This document shows, in pieces, positions 61,217-64,000 of a DNA stretch of 64,000 bases (position 1 is its first letter; the number at the start of each line of letters is the position of its first letter). This stretch comes from Kaistia granuli DSM 23481. Its GTDB lineage: Bacteria; Pseudomonadota; Alphaproteobacteria; Rhizobiales; Kaistiaceae. The stretch is from positions 1 to 64,000 of the forward strand of contig NZ_AQYH01000002.1 of the NCBI RefSeq assembly GCF_000380505.1, written 5' to 3'. The notes beneath the pieces are model-generated. The model did not search any database. It saw only the letters and a program-made list of their open reading frames with translations, and was not told the origin of the DNA. A program made the position numbers and the translations under genes.

Positions 61217-61683
61217 CGTTCCTCCTGCGACCACACCGGCCGCGCGAATGGTCGGCTCAGTCCGTAGCAGACGACACCTGCCAGGACCACGCTCACAAAA
61301 GCCCGTCCACCGATCGCCAGTTGAGCGCCGAAAGGCGGCGGCGTGAAGACGAAAAGGTTGCGGGCGAAGAACACGGCGCCGACGAGACCGAGAAAGGCCG
61401 ACAGATACACGACCAGCCGGCCCGACCGCTCGCCGCGCGCATCGCGCCAGGCGATCCAGGCGCCCGCCGCACCGGCCGGCAGCGCACAGAGGATGAACAC
61501 CAGGCGCGACACCCAGAAGACATCGCCGACGATCCAGATCCGCAGCCGCTCCAGGGACAGCCCCTCGGCCTGGCCGATCTGCTCGAGCGCCATGTCGGTC
61601 AGCATGAACAGGAACGGCCCCAGCAAGGCGAAGATCAGCACGGTCGGCCAGCGCTCCGCCAGCGCGGCGCGAAACTCGGTCAC
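61213..61683 (-). CDS. Four-helix membrane protein of unknown function between ruvA and ruvB
   Basis: 156 aa from a GTG at 61683 (GAGGGG lies just upstream; a TTG at 61719 is also in frame). Four hydrophobic segments: [58 protein letters not shown] and [15 protein letters not shown]. No family is recognised. It ends inside the ruvB start codon and begins 40 bp after ruvA, so it is embedded in the ruv operon. Confidence 0.72.
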   Translation of the reverse strand: MTEFRAALAERWPTVLIFALLGPFLFMLTDMALEQIGQAEGLSLERLRIWIVGDVFWVSRLVFILCALPAGAAGAWIAWRDARGERSGRLVVYLSAFLGLVGAVFFARNLFVFTPPPFGAQLAIGGRAFVSVVLAGVVCYGLSRPFARPVWSQEER

Positions 61684-61723
61684 GGTCCCCTCACCCGGCA
61701 GCTGGCGACGGCACGGCAAGCCG

Positions 61724-62341
61724 TCATCGCGCCAGTTCCTTCAGGCCGAGCCGGATCAGCGTCTCGGTGGTCGCGCCCTCCCCGGCATTGCGGGCGGCGG
61801 CGGCGACGGCGGCGCTCGCCTGCACCTGCGGATAGCCGAGATTGGTCAGCGCCGAGACGGCGTCGGCGACCGGCTGCGGCGCCCGACGGTCGGCGAGTTC
61901 ATCCTGCATGGCGATGACGGCCGGATCGGCGGTCGAGAAGGCCGGCGCCTTGTCCTTGAGTTCGGCGACGATGCGCGCCGCCACCTTCGGGCCGACGCCC
62001 GGCGCCCGCGACACCTGGGCCTTGTCCTGCAGCGCGATGGCGTTAGCGAGATCGGCCGGCTTCAGGATGCCGAGAATGGCGAGCGCCACCTTCGAGCCGA
62101 CGCCCTGCACGGTCATCAGCAGGCGAAACCACTCGCGCTCGACATCGGCGCCGAAGCCGAACAGCTTGATCATGTCCTCGCGGACATAGGTCTCGATGGC
62201 GAGCTGCGCCGCCTCGCCGGGCGACGGCAATCCCTGCAGCGTCCGGCTCGAACAATGGACCTGATAACCCACACCGCCGACATCGAGGATCACCCAGTCG
62301 TCGCCAAACGAATCGACGATACCCTTGAGCTTACCGATCAT
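61724..62341 (-). CDS. ruvA: Holliday junction DNA helicase subunit RuvA
   Basis: 205 aa. N-terminal OB fold ([31 protein letters not shown]), two helix-hairpin-helix motifs ([16 protein letters not shown] and [17 protein letters not shown]) and the C-terminal RuvB-binding domain ([16 protein letters not shown]). RuvA tetramers clamp the junction and load RuvB. Confidence 0.98.
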   Translation of the reverse strand: MIGKLKGIVDSFGDDWVILDVGGVGYQVHCSSRTLQGLPSPGEAAQLAIETYVREDMIKLFGFGADVEREWFRLLMTVQGVGSKVALAILGILKPADLANAIALQDKAQVSRAPGVGPKVAARIVAELKDKAPAFSTADPAVIAMQDELADRRAPQPVADAVSALTNLGYPQVQASAAVAAAARNAGEGATTETLIRLGLKELAR

Positions 62342-62416
62342 GCTTCCGCCGGCCTCCGCGCCCGTGATTCCGGAAAGTCGCGCACTTCCCGGATGAACCT
62401 GACTTCCAGAACCGCG

Positions 62417-62926
62417 TCAGCCCGCCGCCCGCATCATGCGGGCGAGCGAAACGCGGTGGTGAACGTGGCAGATGGCGATGCCCAGCGCATCCGCGGCGTC
62501 GTCGGTGTCGAACTCCGCCTTCGGCAGAAGCACCTTCACCATCATGCGGATCTGTTCCTTGTTGGCGTGGCCGGCGCCAACGATCGTCTTCTTGACCGAG
62601 TTCGGCGAATACTCCGCCACCGACATGCCGGCGAGCGCCGGCACCAGCAGCGCGATGCCACGCGCATGGCCGAGCTTCAGCGTCGCCGTGGCGTCCTTGT
62701 TGACGAAGGTCTGCTCGACCGCCGCCTCATCCGGCTTGTAGTGGTTCATCACCTCGGTCAGGCCGTGATGCAGCGCGACCAGGCGATGCGCCAGCTCGCC
62801 GTCGAGCGGCGCCTTCACCGTTCCCGAGGCGACGAAGGAGAGCGCGTTGCCCCGGCTCTCGACGACGCCCCAGCCGGTGCGGCGCAATCCGGGGTCGATG
62901 CCGATGATGCGAATCGTATGGGTCAT
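62417..62926 (-). CDS. ruvC: Crossover junction endodeoxyribonuclease RuvC
   Basis: 169 aa RNase H-fold resolvase. Catalytic acids are in [34 protein letters not shown] and the terminal [16 protein letters not shown]. Upstream of ruvA with a 75 bp gap, downstream of yebC and the broken gene. Confidence 0.98.
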   Translation of the reverse strand: MTHTIRIIGIDPGLRRTGWGVVESRGNALSFVASGTVKAPLDGELAHRLVALHHGLTEVMNHYKPDEAAVEQTFVNKDATATLKLGHARGIALLVPALAGMSVAEYSPNSVKKTIVGAGHANKEQIRMMVKVLLPKAEFDTDDAADALGIAICHVHHRVSLARMMRAAG

Positions 62927-62995
62927 GCCAAAGGCCTAGCCGACCCTCGCGCCGTTGTGAAGAACATTCGGAGAACATCGGCGCGAAGCCAGAGG

Positions 62996-63289
62996 CTAGA
63001 GCGGCTTGACGCCGTCAATTTCGGCCTGCACCGCCCGCGCCCGCAAGCTGCCGTCATCGGCCTGCTCGACGAACACGGAGACGGCCGCGCCGGGCTTCAG
63101 CAGTGACATTGACGGCGGGCGGCATCTGGACCGCCTCGGACTTTCGGTCCGGCATCTTCAGCGTCAGCACGTCGCCGGCAAAGCTCTCGAAGGCGCCGCA
63201 GACGCGGTCGGGCATAGCGGCCTGCTGCGCCAGGCGGCGGCAGAGGCGACGGCGAGTAACGAAACGGAAGCGAGAATGGCCAGTCGCAT
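62996..63289 (-). pseudogene. Small secreted-protein gene with two compensating frameshifts
   Basis: From the ATG at 63289 the frame gives a signal peptide (MRLAILASVSLLAVASAAA), then runs to an early stop. The coding sense continues one base out of frame as LAQQAAMPDRVCGAFESFAGDVLTL, EAVQMPPAVNV, and returns to the original frame near 63104 as LLKPGAAVSVFVEQADDGSLRARAVQAEIDGVKPL with a TAG at 62996. One missing base near 63230 and one extra near 63104 would restore a 97-codon gene. Either a recent pseudogene or sequence errors; function unknown. Confidence 0.72.
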
Positions 63290-63415
63290 GATGCACTCCA
63301 TTGCCGGACGCGACGATCGCGGGTGCGCAATGAGAGCGGGCCAGGCATGTGTCGAGCCGGCTGCGTCGAATGGCGGGCCGGCCCGAGCGTGTCGGGCCGG
63401 CGATAACGGCGAGCC

Positions 63416-64000
63416 TCAGGCGGCGGTCAGCTTCTGCATGACTTCGTCGGAAACCTCGAAGTTGGTGTAGACGTTCTGCACGTCATCATCGTCGTCGAGC
63501 GCGTCGATCAGCTTCATGACGCTGACCGCCTTCTCCTCGTCGACCGGCACGAGGTTCTGCGGCTTCCAGATCGCCTTGACCGATTCCGGCTCGCCGAGCG
63601 TCTCTTCGAGCGCCTTGGAGACGTCGTTGAGATTCTCGAAGGCGGTGATGATCTCGTGGCCTTCCTCGCTACTCTGCACGTCGTCGGCGCCGGCCTCGAT
63701 CGCCGCGTCCAGAACCTTGTCGGCAGAGCCAACCTCGGCCTTGTAGAGGATCTGGCCGACGTGATCGAACATGAACGACACCGCGCCGGTTTCACCGAGC
63801 GCACCGCCGGAGCGGGTGAAATAGGAGCGCACCGCGCTCGCCGTGCGGTTCTTGTTGTCGGTCAGCGCCTCGACGACGACGGCGATGCCGCCGGGGCCGT
63901 AGCCCTCGTAGCGCATCTCGTCATAGTTCTCGCCATCGGCGCCGGCCGCCTTCTTGATGGCGCGATCGACAACGTCCTTGGGCATGTTTTCGGCGCGGGC
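63416..64000 (-). CDS. yebC: YebC/PmpR family protein, 5' end beyond window
   Basis: 195 codons are visible; the N-terminal 55-60 residues of this roughly 248-aa family lie past the window end (the visible frame opens with [20 protein letters not shown]). [19 protein letters not shown] and FDHVGQI are family hallmarks. YebC-type proteins act as regulators and, by recent work, as helpers of translation at proline stretches. It is the usual upstream neighbour of ruvC. Confidence 0.95.
   Translation of the reverse strand, partial: ARAENMPKDVVDRAIKKAAGADGENYDEMRYEGYGPGGIAVVVEALTDNKNRTASAVRSYFTRSGGALGETGAVSFMFDHVGQILYKAEVGSADKVLDAAIEAGADDVQSSEEGHEIITAFENLNDVSKALEETLGEPESVKAIWKPQNLVPVDEEKAVSVMKLIDALDDDDDVQNVYTNFEVSDEVMQKLTAA

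Overview
The window is a chromosomal segment of a high-GC alphaproteobacterium, almost certainly of the order Hyphomicrobiales (Rhizobiales). The evidence is gene content and order: a CtrA/ChpT/DivK/SciP cell-cycle set, a rhizobial-type pyrB-pyrC-like-plsY-dprA-topA-rnr string, an EipA (DUF1134) envelope protein, an Omp25-like barrel, and the canonical alphaproteobacterial order yebC-ruvC-ruvA-ruvB-ybgC-tolQRAB-pal-cpoB-tilS-ftsH-glmM. The genus cannot be fixed from the sequence. There is no phage, IS element, CRISPR array, defence island or secondary-metabolite cluster; this is mostly core genome.

Layout. 1-4.4 kb: tRNA-Met, pmtA-mnmA, sciP, a UPF0173 hydrolase and a DedA/YqaA-type membrane protein. 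4.4-18.7 kb: ruvX, an AidB-like acyl-CoA dehydrogenase, then the long minus-strand run rnr, topA, dprA, plsY, catalytically degenerate dihydroorotase, pyrB (split by a small plus-strand gene between topA and dprA), then a DUF983 protein and an MFS transporter. 18.8-24.3 kb: rpmG, divK, DUF3572, GNAT, fliJ, ctrA, chpT, eipA, a dense block of cell-cycle and envelope control. With sciP at 2.4 kb, four components of the CtrA circuit lie within 21 kb. 24.4-36 kb: coiled-coil protein, epimerase/LysR divergent pair, phytase-like secreted protein, tRNA-Glu, rluD, rpoH, a cyclase-like/TPR protein, and a TPP-riboswitch-controlled thiamine-precursor ABC transporter that lacks its ATPase. 36-47 kb: lipid kinase, Pro-rich membrane protein, purA, DUF4139 protein, ClbS/DfsB-like protein, DMT transporter, serA and serC. 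47-64 kb: Omp25-like barrel with a perfect CtrA box, glmM, isochorismatase-like hydrolase, ftsH-tilS-cpoB-pal-tolBARQ-ybgC-ruvBAC, a doubly frameshifted small secreted gene, and yebC cut by the window edge.

How the genes work together. ChpT would pass phosphate to CtrA, DivK acts upstream on the kinase switch, and SciP restrains CtrA; FliJ, EipA and the Omp25-like barrel are plausible outputs. Tol-Pal/CpoB, GlmM, PlsY, PmtA, FtsH and the lipid kinase serve the envelope. SerA/SerC, PurA, PyrB and the thi transporter are biosynthetic. RuvABC/X, DprA, TopA and AidB act on DNA; MnmA, TilS, RluD, RNase R and the two tRNAs act on RNA.

The most interesting signals are subtle: a dihydroorotase-like protein without metal ligands, loss of pleD from a conserved neighbourhood and its replacement by a palindromic repeat, a four-copy dispersed palindromic repeat family, a serC leader with mutually exclusive pairings, an AT-rich perfect inverted repeat beside topA, and the CtrA box in front of the outer-membrane barrel gene. 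I found no clearly new multi-gene system.
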